The translations under genes and the position numbers were made by a program. From assembly GCA_945871875.1 (NCBI GenBank), contig CAMBYC010000019.1, positions 1 through 34,543 of the forward strand: a stretch of 34,543 bases of DNA, written 5' to 3'. This document shows, piece after piece, positions 17,316 through 24,190 of this stretch. Positions within the stretch are counted from its first letter, which is position 1, and each line of letters begins with the position of its first letter. The stretch comes from Sphingobacterium thalpophilum (GTDB taxonomy: Bacteria; Bacteroidota; Bacteroidia; Chitinophagales; Chitinophagaceae). The notes below the pieces were generated by a model that was given only the letters and a program-made list of their open reading frames with translations, had not been told where the DNA came from and searched no databases.

Positions 17316-18332
17316 ATGTTACCAATCATTTTCGGAACAAGCAGCTTGGGAAATCTTTATGAAGATCTCCCTTTTGACCAAAAGTTAGCTATTGTAAAAG
17401 CTTGTGTAGAAAGTTCTAATGGAGGCATTACGTTTTTTGATTCTGCCGGCAAATATGGAGCTGGATTGTCATTAAAGAGTCTGTCGGATTGTTTAGAAGC
17501 ACTTCAAGTTCCCCCAGAGAAAGTTTTAATCAGTAATAAATTGGGTTGGTATTCTATTCCAATGTTGGGTGATGTGCAACAATTTGAACCCGGTGTTTGG
17601 GTAAATCTCATCAACGATGCCGAACAACGCATCAGTTATGCTGGCATACTTGAATGTTTTGAACAGGGTAATGAATTTCTAGGCAATTACCCAGCACAAA
17701 TGGTATCCATCCATGATCCGGATGATTTTATTGATGCTGCAATCAACAATGATGAAAAAGCACATCGTTACTTACTTGTTTTAGAAGCATTTAAAGCATT
17801 AAAAGAACTTAAAGAAAAGGGTATTGTTCAATCTGTTGGTGTTGGTGCTAAAAACTGGAAAATTATCCAAAAAATAAGCCAAGATGTTGATTTGGATTGG
17901 ATTATGGTAGCCAATAGCCTTACTATACATTCCCATGATTCAGCACTGATTGAGTTTATCGCAGATATTTCATTGAAAAATATTCAAGTTTTCAATGCAG
18001 CAATTTTTAACGGTGGGTTTCTTACCGGAGGAGATTACTACAATTATGCATGGGTAAATCCAAACACTCCAGAAGGCACAACATTAATACAATGGCGTGA
18101 TGCTTTTTTTACACTCTGTAATGCGTGCAACATATTACCTGCTGAAGCTTGCTTTTATTTTAGTTCAAGAATTAAAGGGGTAAAAGCCATTGCACTAAAC
18201 ACTTATCTGCCAGAACAAATAAAATCCAACGCCGAAATGATTACTAAAATCATACCGGATACTTTTTGGCTTGCTTTGGTAGAACAAAAACTGGCAAGCA
18301 AAAGTCTTTTAAAAATTTTAGAGCTTTTATAA
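17316..18332 (+). CDS. Aldo/keto reductase, aldose-dehydrogenase-like
   Basis: A 338-residue cytoplasmic oxidoreductase of the AKR superfamily. The catalytic tetrad is readable: Asp42 and Tyr47 in FFDSAGKYGAGLS, Lys75 in LISNKLGW, and His133 in QMVSIHDPDDF. These fit the D-threo-aldose 1-dehydrogenase (L-fucose dehydrogenase) branch of AKRs, which carry a similar VQIHDPD segment, but the exact substrate is not certain. There is no signal peptide. It starts 92 bp after the GH105 stop and ends 84 bp before the zinc dehydrogenase on the same strand, so the three are likely co-expressed. I infer a role in oxidising a released monosaccharide. Confidence 0.82.
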   Translation: MLPIIFGTSSLGNLYEDLPFDQKLAIVKACVESSNGGITFFDSAGKYGAGLSLKSLSDCLEALQVPPEKVLISNKLGWYSIPMLGDVQQFEPGVWVNLINDAEQRISYAGILECFEQGNEFLGNYPAQMVSIHDPDDFIDAAINNDEKAHRYLLVLEAFKALKELKEKGIVQSVGVGAKNWKIIQKISQDVDLDWIMVANSLTIHSHDSALIEFIADISLKNIQVFNAAIFNGGFLTGGDYYNYAWVNPNTPEGTTLIQWRDAFFTLCNACNILPAEACFYFSSRIKGVKAIALNTYLPEQIKSNAEMITKIIPDTFWLALVEQKLASKSLLKILELL

Positions 18333-18352
18333 CGATTGCACAAGTATCAAAT

Positions 18353-18415
18353 TAATTACTTTTTACTAACTACTAACAACTAACTACTAACTACTAACTA
18401 CTTATCACTAACAAC
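18353..18415 (+). repeat. Heptad array filling the leader of the zinc dehydrogenase gene
   Basis: Nine consecutive 7-bp units: TAATTAC, TTTTTAC, TAACTAC, TAACAAC, three TAACTAC in succession from 18381, TTATCAC and TAACAAC. The array stops 1 bp before the ATG at 18417, so it replaces any normal ribosome-binding region. A 20-bp segment at 18383-18402 is identical to 23923-23942. Confidence 0.85.
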
Positions 18416-18416
18416 T

Positions 18417-19427
18417 ATGATATCAATAATCTGTGTATCTCCTCATTTGTTAATCGAAAAAGAAGTTCCAGAACCAACAGTCAAAGAAGGGTTTTCAATC
18501 TTAAAACTAGAACGAATTGGCATTTGTGGCACAGATTTACATGGTTTTGAAGGAACACAACCTTTTTTTAGTTACCCGCGAATTTTGGGGCACGAGTTGG
18601 CAGCAACTGTTTTACAAACATCCATTCAAAGTTTATCTGTTGGCGATTTTGTAACCATCATACCCTATTTCAATTGTGGAAATTGTATTGCTTGTTCATC
18701 AGGGAAACCCAATTGTTGTGTACACATTAAGGTATTTGGTGTGCATATTGACGGTGGGATGCAGGAGTATATTTCGGTGCCAGATGCCTCTATTTTAGCA
18801 GGTAATGGATTAGGATTAGATGCCCTCGCTTTGGTTGAACCGCTTGCTATTGGTGCACATGGCATCAGGAGAGCAGGTGTACAAGCAGGAGAATATGTGT
18901 TGGTAATGGGTGCAGGACCAATAGGCTTAGGAACAATAGAAATGGCAAAAATCGCAGGAGCGAAAGTGATTGTGTTGGATGTAAACGAGCACCGATTGCA
19001 ATTTTGCACTACCCAGCTTGGTGTAGATGCAATTGTAAATCCATTGCAAGTAGATGCATTGGCAGCCATTCAGGAAATAACTGGAAATAATATGCCACAA
19101 GTGGTTATTGATGCCACAGGTAATTTAAATGCCATCAACAATGGCTTTAGTTATTTAGCACATGGTGGTAGATATGTGCTTATTGGTTTGCAAAATGGAG
19201 ATATCCAAGTTTCCCATCCTGCATTCCATAAACGTGAAGCCACACTAATGAGCAGCAGAAATGCTACTCGACAAGATTTTGATCTTGTAATGCAAAATAT
19301 TTTATCTGGTAGAATCAATCCAAATAAATACATCACCCATAAAGTTTCTCTCCATGAGGTTGTAGATCAATTTGCCTCTTGGCTTGACCCAACAAATAAA
19401 GTTATTAAAGCAATGATCGTGTTGTAA
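18417..19427 (+). CDS. Zinc-dependent alcohol/sugar dehydrogenase (MDR family)
   Basis: A 336-residue medium-chain dehydrogenase. Catalytic zinc ligands are Cys37 in GICGTDLHG, His59-Glu60 in LGHE, and Glu141 in LVEPLA. The structural zinc site is the four-cysteine cluster Cys87, Cys90, Cys93 and Cys101. The Rossmann motif GAGPIG is at 165-170, and Asp188 in VIVLDVNEHR predicts NAD+ over NADP+. The sequence belongs with sorbitol/threonine/galactonate-type dehydrogenases; which hexitol or aldonate it uses cannot be read from sequence. It is the third gene of the GH105-AKR-ADH cluster, suggesting it oxidises a product of the AKR or a related sugar. Its leader and its 3' end are both occupied by heptad repeats. 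Confidence 0.9.
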   Translation: MISIICVSPHLLIEKEVPEPTVKEGFSILKLERIGICGTDLHGFEGTQPFFSYPRILGHELAATVLQTSIQSLSVGDFVTIIPYFNCGNCIACSSGKPNCCVHIKVFGVHIDGGMQEYISVPDASILAGNGLGLDALALVEPLAIGAHGIRRAGVQAGEYVLVMGAGPIGLGTIEMAKIAGAKVIVLDVNEHRLQFCTTQLGVDAIVNPLQVDALAAIQEITGNNMPQVVIDATGNLNAINNGFSYLAHGGRYVLIGLQNGDIQVSHPAFHKREATLMSSRNATRQDFDLVMQNILSGRINPNKYITHKVSLHEVVDQFASWLDPTNKVIKAMIVL

Positions 19428-19454
19428 TTGTTAATTGTTAATTGTAAATGGTAA
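19420..19454 (-). repeat. Heptad array overlapping the zinc dehydrogenase stop codon
   Basis: Plus-strand units TGTTGTA, ATTGTTA, ATTGTTA, ATTGTAA and ATGGTAA run across the TAA stop at 19425-19427. Read on the minus strand they are TTACCAT, TTACAAT, TAACAAT, TAACAAT, the same units as the array at 19825-19936 but in inverted orientation. Confidence 0.8.
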
Positions 19455-19914
19455 ATTATTGAATAATTTTTAATGTAGGGAATTAGGAATTATTGAACCG
19501 AAGCTCCTTTGCTACTAAACTTGTTTGTAGTAAAGGAGCTTCGGTTTTTGATTTTAATCTAATGAAGCACTTCTGCCAAGCCATAAAGACTATTTCTTAA
19601 GCTTTGAACATTGTTTTTACAATCAAGAACCAGTTCTCCAACTATTGAGAAAGTGTAAAAGATGGTTTCAAAATAGTATTCAGACTGGTAATCGATAGTA
19701 TGTAGACTGGTAAACAGTTGCAAAATTATGTTACAAAACATACAATCAATGAAACAAAGCTTCAACCTTAAATTGTTAATCTGTAAAATTATGTTGATAA
19801 GTATGCTAAACCATCTCCCATAATTAACACTTAACCATTAACACTTAACCATTAACACTTGACCATTAACACTTGACCATTAACACTTGACCATTAACAA
19901 TTAACCATTAACAA
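19428..19914. other. 487-bp convergent intergenic region
   Basis: The region lies between the zinc dehydrogenase (plus) and the 735-aa secreted protein (minus). It holds a strong terminator hairpin at 19496-19550 and a heptad array at its right edge. A 68-codon minus-strand frame at 19559-19765 is unusually rich in Cys and aromatics and has no recognisable domain; I do not accept it as a gene, though its C-terminal part (ELVLDCKNNVQSLRNSLYGL) looks more protein-like than its start, so a gene remnant is possible. Confidence 0.5.
19496..19550 (+). terminator. Long intrinsic terminator after the GH105-AKR-ADH cluster
   Basis: AACCGAAGCTCCTTTGCTAC at 19496-19515 pairs with GTAGTAAAGGAGCTTCGGTT at 19527-19546, one G-T wobble in 20 bp. 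The stem may extend inward through AAAC/GTTT. A run of five T (19545-19549) follows the plus-strand stem, giving plus-strand polarity. Confidence 0.88.
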
Positions 19915-19936
19915 TTAACCATTAACAATTAACCAC
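19825..19936 (+). repeat. Sixteen-unit heptad array over a gene 3' end
   Basis: Sixteen contiguous 7-bp units with no spacer: TAACACT and TAACCAT alternate, then TAACACT alternates with TGACCAT three times, then TAACAAT alternates with TAACCAT, ending TAACCAC. The higher-order period is therefore 14 bp. The right end overlaps the last codons and the stop (19915-19917) of the minus-strand 735-aa gene, whose final residues LIVNG are encoded by the repeat. Confidence 0.93.
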
Positions 19937-22122
19937 GTGTTTCCCCCTGGCTGTATAGTTACTTCAACCTTTATATCTCCCGCTGTATTAATCGCTTTAA
20001 TTTGACTTTTCCCGTCTTTCTCTCTTACCGTAGCTTTGCCTTTTAAACCGGTATAATACAACGGAACCGTTATGGTTCGGGTGATGGTTTCTTTCAAAGG
20101 ATTGTACAACATGATCAACGCTTTTGTCGGCAAATCTGGATTAACGTGCATTATCCCATCCCAATCTCGGCCATCTGCTCTCCTTAAATGTATAATATCT
20201 GAATTCAAAATGTCTCGATACTTATTATACCAGTTGATTACTTTTATCACAGTTTGTTTGGTAGCTTCCGTATCGTATAACCTTGGACCCCGATAACAGG
20301 CTTGCACACCGGCTCCATAATATTGCATCATCAATTGTTCGTAATCATCAAGATGTTCTGACAATGGCTCCAATACGGCATCTGCTCCCCCACCCTGGTA
20401 TCTTGTTAATGGCACAAAGCCCCATCCCATTGATGGCGTTTTCTCCCATAATCCATCATAAATATTCTGACGATTTAAAATCTTTTGTTGTGCTCTAGAC
20501 AAAGAGAAATTTACTTCCCTATAACCAATGCCCGTTTTGTGGGTTCCATCTAAAAAATACCAATCTGGTGCATTTATGTAAATACCCCTCTCGTTACACC
20601 ACCTGTAAAACCCTTTCTGCAACTCCATTTGCTTCCATTGAGAATCTTCTAAACCTAAATGCCCTGGATGTTTTGTTGATGCACAAACATCACCGGGATA
20701 AGGTCCATCGTTTTCAAATATATCAAAGCCGGTTTCGGTGATGAAATATTGTAAAGTCTTTAAATAGTTTAAGCCCCATTTGCTGCCTAAACAGGGTGCA
20801 TTGCCAAAAAAAGCTCCAGCATCTGGTTTACCTGTTATTGGATCGATCACATCATCTTCATCACTGATTCTTCTTGAACTGAACAATGAATAACCCCCTA
20901 TCAAAATGTTTTTTTGATGTGCATAATTGGATAATTCTTTCCATCTTTTTACATTACCTGCGGAAGTATCTTCCATATTGCAATGGCTTCCAAAACTTAA
21001 AATCAAAGCTTCATAACCCGTTGCTGCACATTGATCGATGGCAGTTCTTACTTGTTGGTCGCTAGAACTTACCAAATGCATAAATATCGGATTCGCCATC
21101 ACCCAAGGTGCCACAACCCTATACATCTTTCTAATCGCCAATCCTCGTCTTTCTCTATCGTAACTGTCCATCAACAATTCATGGGTGCGTACCGATTTAA
21201 AGGTTTCACTGGGTTTAAGGGAAACGCGTTGTAGTTTCTCTGGATATACTTCCAACAAACAGGGTGTTTGATAATTGTAATTCACCTGAGAAGTATAGGC
21301 AGGATCAACATTCCAATGGGTGGTTTGATCGCTGATATCGTAACGCATGGCGTTGTTGAAAGCGTAATTGGTTTCTACATAAATACCATGTTGCTTTTTC
21401 ATTTGCTCAGGACTACCAACAACTGCACTTTCTTCTTCTACCAACGCCAATCGCTCATTAACAACCCTGTTGATATCAATTGAAACTTTGCTTTTATTTT
21501 CTATTGATAATGATTTCACCAACAATGGAATTCCATCATACAATGCATATTGAACGGTAATAATAATGTCTTTTAATTCTTTTAATGATGAATGAAACGT
21601 AAATGAAACCAATTTACCGTTTGTGCTGGTCTTCCCTGATATGGGTGTTTTTACTTTCCAATTGATATAAGGTTGTAATGGGGTAATTTTCATATCAACA
21701 AAATGAAAATCACTATCATTGGTTGTGAAACCATCAATCCATTGGGTTTGTAAATAAGCACGTTCTTTTTGTCCATGTAATCCGCCAATATTATAGGCTT
21801 TTCCATTAAGCTGAACAATTGCTTCGGGTTCGATGGCACGTAACAATTGTTGTCCAGAACTTTGGTTGCTATAATCAATACACGCTAAATTGGGTTGCAC
21901 ACGAAATGTACGTTTCAATAAACCATTGCTTAAAATGATATCCTTTCCATCGGCAGATTTATATACTTCGGCTTTTGTGGTTCTAGGTGAAATCAACCAA
22001 TCGGTTGTAACAGTATTGAAATTATTTTGAAACAAAGGCAATGAAGCAAGCTGTGTTTGAGCAATATTTACATTTACAATCAAAATAGCTGCAAATAATA
22101 GTAAGATTTGAATATTTTTCAT
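19915..22122 (-). CDS. Secreted multidomain glycoside-hydrolase-like protein (clan GH-D-like)
   Basis: A 735-residue secreted protein; the signal peptide MKNIQILLLFAAILIVNVNIAQ is clear. The layout looks like a beta-supersandwich (about 50-335), a TIM-barrel-like middle (about 340-640) and a C-terminal beta domain (about 660-735), the plan of GH36/GH31-type enzymes. Barrel strand-end acidic candidates are in ALILSFGSH (372-380), FDIFENDGPYPGD (466-478, Asp472) and INAPDWYFLDG (516-526, Asp520 or Asp525). I read it as an alpha-galactosidase-like hydrolase, but the usual GH27/GH36 signature sequences are not obvious, so it may belong to a less known family. It is convergent with the GH105 cluster and divergent from the M28 peptidase. 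The C-terminal five residues come from a heptad array. Confidence 0.6.
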   Translation of the reverse strand: MKNIQILLLFAAILIVNVNIAQTQLASLPLFQNNFNTVTTDWLISPRTTKAEVYKSADGKDIILSNGLLKRTFRVQPNLACIDYSNQSSGQQLLRAIEPEAIVQLNGKAYNIGGLHGQKERAYLQTQWIDGFTTNDSDFHFVDMKITPLQPYINWKVKTPISGKTSTNGKLVSFTFHSSLKELKDIIITVQYALYDGIPLLVKSLSIENKSKVSIDINRVVNERLALVEEESAVVGSPEQMKKQHGIYVETNYAFNNAMRYDISDQTTHWNVDPAYTSQVNYNYQTPCLLEVYPEKLQRVSLKPSETFKSVRTHELLMDSYDRERRGLAIRKMYRVVAPWVMANPIFMHLVSSSDQQVRTAIDQCAATGYEALILSFGSHCNMEDTSAGNVKRWKELSNYAHQKNILIGGYSLFSSRRISDEDDVIDPITGKPDAGAFFGNAPCLGSKWGLNYLKTLQYFITETGFDIFENDGPYPGDVCASTKHPGHLGLEDSQWKQMELQKGFYRWCNERGIYINAPDWYFLDGTHKTGIGYREVNFSLSRAQQKILNRQNIYDGLWEKTPSMGWGFVPLTRYQGGGADAVLEPLSEHLDDYEQLMMQYYGAGVQACYRGPRLYDTEATKQTVIKVINWYNKYRDILNSDIIHLRRADGRDWDGIMHVNPDLPTKALIMLYNPLKETITRTITVPLYYTGLKGKATVREKDGKSQIKAINTAGDIKVEVTIQPGGNTWLIVNG

Positions 22123-22253
22123 TTAAAAACTTTAATGATTAAACTTTGATCAACATTTATTAAAAATAAGTCAAAAGATATGTAAGTTTTGTTTAAATTA
22201 AGCATCTTTTAGTATTCCAACATATTTTTAAATTTTACATTCAAAAGAAATTC

Positions 22254-23822
22254 ATGAGAAGATTTAGCGTTAAAACATTATTCATTCTTCTTGCACTCCC
22301 TTTTGCAGGAATAGCGCAACAAGAGCAACTCGATTTGGGTATGGTTGCAAAAATTAGAGATGAGGGTTTGAATCATTCACAAGTTATGGACATTGCGTTT
22401 CACCTTACCGATTTAAACGGCAATCGCCTTACCAATTCTCCAGGTTATAAAAAAGCCGCCAATTATGCACAAGCAACATTAAGTGGTTGGGGTATTCAAA
22501 ATGCAACAATAGAACCTTGGGGAGAATTTGGAAAAGGATGGCAATTGGAAAAAGCTTATTTCGCAATGACTGCCCCTTATTACAAAAACATTCTTGCTTA
22601 TCCTAAAACATGGTGTAAAGGTACAAAAGGACCTAAAGAAGCACAATTGTTGGTCGTTAATATTACAGATTCTTTATCACTATTGTCTTATGTAGGAAAG
22701 TTAAAAGGTGTAGTAATTATTCCAGACATCAAATACGATTACAAACAAAGTTTTAAAGCAGATGCCAATCGTTATTCAGAAGAAGAATTACAGAAAATGG
22801 CAGATGCAAAACCAATAGGTCCACGTGGTGGTGGCAGACCACAAGGTCAGGATACCGCACAAATGAGAAGGTATCGTGAACAAATGCAACGTGGTTTTGG
22901 TCCGATGCGCGTTTTAAACATTTTAAAAGCAATGGCATTGAAAGAAGGTGCCGTTGCAATATTAAGCTCTTCAGTAAAAAACCACGACGGAACAATTTTT
23001 GCTCAAGGTGGTGGTGCTTATAAAGGTGGAGATGCAGAAAACGTTTTGGATATGGTTGTTAGTGTAGAAGATTACAACACCATGCTACGAATAGCCAAAG
23101 CAGGTACAGAAGTAAAAGTTGAAACTGATGTAAAAACCAAGTTTTATACCGATGATCTTCAAGGATATAATGTGATTGCTGAAATTCCAGGTACTGATCC
23201 TTTGTTGAAAGATGAAGTAGTTATGATTGGTGCACACTTGGATTCTTGGCAAACTGGAACAGGTTCTACAGACAATGCTTCAGGATCAGCGGTAATGATG
23301 GAGGTAATGAGAATAATGAAAACCTTAGGTGTTAAACCACGAAGAACCATCAGAATTGGTTTGTGGAGTGGTGAAGAACAAGGTTTGTTGGGTTCAAGAG
23401 GGTATGTAAAAAAGACTTTTGGCGGAATGGCTCCTGCAGATCGTTTGTCGGCTTACGATAAATTCTCTGGTTATTTTAATATTGACAACGGCACTGGAAA
23501 GATTCGTGGTATTTATCTACAAGGCAATGAAGGTTGCAGATCTATATTCACACAATGGTTAGCACCATTTAAAGATTTAGGAGCTACAACCGTTACCATC
23601 AGCAACACTGGCGGAACCGATCACCAATCATTTGACGGCATTGGATTACCAGGTTTCCAATTTATTCAAGATGAAATCGAATATGATACAAGAACTCACC
23701 ATAGCAATATGGATGTTTACGACCATCTTATTGAATCAGATTTGAAACAAATTGCAACTATTGTAGCATCATTTGTTTACAACACTGCTCAAAGAGACCA
23801 AAAACTACCAAGAAAAAATTAA
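22254..23822 (+). CDS. Secreted M28-family zinc aminopeptidase/carboxypeptidase
   Basis: A 522-residue exported metallopeptidase with signal MRRFSVKTLFILLALPFAGIAQ. The co-catalytic zinc site of M28 is readable: His328 in IGAHLDSW, Asp340 in GSTDNASG, Glu374-Glu375 in WSGEEQGLLGS (general base and ligand), Asp411 in FNIDNGTG, and the late histidine in THHSNMD (His482/His483). Before the catalytic domain, residues about 130-300 hold a PA-like inserted domain with a Gly/Arg-rich loop (GPRGGGRPQGQ, then RRYREQMQRGFGPMR) that is longer than I expect for the family. It probably trims peptides in the periplasm or outside the cell. It is divergent from the 735-aa hydrolase across a 131-bp gap and is followed by heptad arrays and a terminator. 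Confidence 0.92.
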   Translation: MRRFSVKTLFILLALPFAGIAQQEQLDLGMVAKIRDEGLNHSQVMDIAFHLTDLNGNRLTNSPGYKKAANYAQATLSGWGIQNATIEPWGEFGKGWQLEKAYFAMTAPYYKNILAYPKTWCKGTKGPKEAQLLVVNITDSLSLLSYVGKLKGVVIIPDIKYDYKQSFKADANRYSEEELQKMADAKPIGPRGGGRPQGQDTAQMRRYREQMQRGFGPMRVLNILKAMALKEGAVAILSSSVKNHDGTIFAQGGGAYKGGDAENVLDMVVSVEDYNTMLRIAKAGTEVKVETDVKTKFYTDDLQGYNVIAEIPGTDPLLKDEVVMIGAHLDSWQTGTGSTDNASGSAVMMEVMRIMKTLGVKPRRTIRIGLWSGEEQGLLGSRGYVKKTFGGMAPADRLSAYDKFSGYFNIDNGTGKIRGIYLQGNEGCRSIFTQWLAPFKDLGATTVTISNTGGTDHQSFDGIGLPGFQFIQDEIEYDTRTHHSNMDVYDHLIESDLKQIATIVASFVYNTAQRDQKLPRKN

Positions 23823-23876
23823 TTCATAAGTTACGAAGTAGTAAGTAGTAAGGGGTAAGTAGTAAGGAGTAAGAAT
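23821..23876 (-). repeat. Heptad array after the M28 peptidase stop
   Basis: Units AATTCAT, AAGTTAC, GAAGTAG, TAAGTAG, TAAGGGG, TAAGTAG, TAAGGAG and TAAGAAT begin inside the stop codon of the peptidase. A 19-bp segment at 23848-23866 (GTAAGGGGTAAGTAGTAAG) recurs exactly at 30575-30593. Confidence 0.85.
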
Positions 23877-23920
23877 TTGGTTTTTATAGAGATTTACTAA
23901 CTTGTCAACTCAAAATTAAC

Positions 23921-23942
23921 TTACTACTAACTACTAACTACT
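23921..23942 (+). repeat. Inverted partner heptad array beside the terminator
   Basis: TTACTAC, TAACTAC, TAACTAC run directly into the A-tract of the terminator. The orientation is opposite to the array at 23821-23876, so the pair forms an imperfect inverted repeat with a spacer of about 44 bp. The 20 bp at 23923-23942 match 18383-18402 exactly. Confidence 0.8.
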
Positions 23943-23977
23943 AAAAAAAAAGTCTCGCAATTGCGAGACTTTTTTTT
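23943..23977. terminator. Bidirectional intrinsic terminator
   Basis: AGTCTCGCAATTGCGAGACT at 23951-23970 is a perfect 20-bp palindrome flanked by eight A on the left and seven T on the right. It can terminate the M28 gene on the plus strand and tRNA-Ser on the minus strand. Confidence 0.93.
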
Positions 23978-23985
23978 GTGAAGGG

Positions 23986-24076
23986 CGGTGAGGGAGGGAT
24001 TCGAACCCTCGGTAAGGCTTTAAGGCCCTACGACGGTTTAGCAAACCGTTGATTTCAGCCACTCATCCACCTCACC
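23986..24076 (-). tRNA. tRNA-Ser (anticodon GCU)
   Basis: Read on the minus strand, the 91-nt gene has the acceptor GGTGAGG/CCTCACC with discriminator G73, as expected for serine. The anticodon stem ACGGT/ACCGT encloses the loop TTGCTAA, giving anticodon GCT (reads AGC and AGU). The long variable arm (GTAGGGCCTTAAAGCCTTAC) is class II, and the T arm is GAGGG-TTCGAAT-CCCTC. CCA is not encoded. Transcription ends at the adjacent bidirectional terminator. Confidence 0.97.
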
Positions 24077-24190
24077 TACACTTATTTTAGGGGATGCAAA
24101 AATAACAAAAAAACTTTCCAATTACCAAATAAATTAAAACTTAGTATGAATACATGTAAAAATATATTTTCACTTCTTGAAGTTTATAAT

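Noticed and set aside
18665-19069. 134-codon frame antisense to the zinc dehydrogenase
   Set aside because: Shadow frame of a gene whose zinc and NAD motifs are intact; no independent support.
19559-19765. 68-codon minus-strand frame
   Set aside because: No recognisable domain, odd Cys and aromatic content at its start, no promoter box; treated as non-coding or a possible remnant.
19825-19936. CRISPR array
   Set aside because: Units are 7 or 14 bp with no unique spacers and no cas genes nearby.
22123-22253. Exact TAnnTTTG box between the divergent hydrolase and M28 genes
   Set aside because: Only a near match with wrong internal spacing (TAAGTTTTG-like) is present, so no promoter was called.
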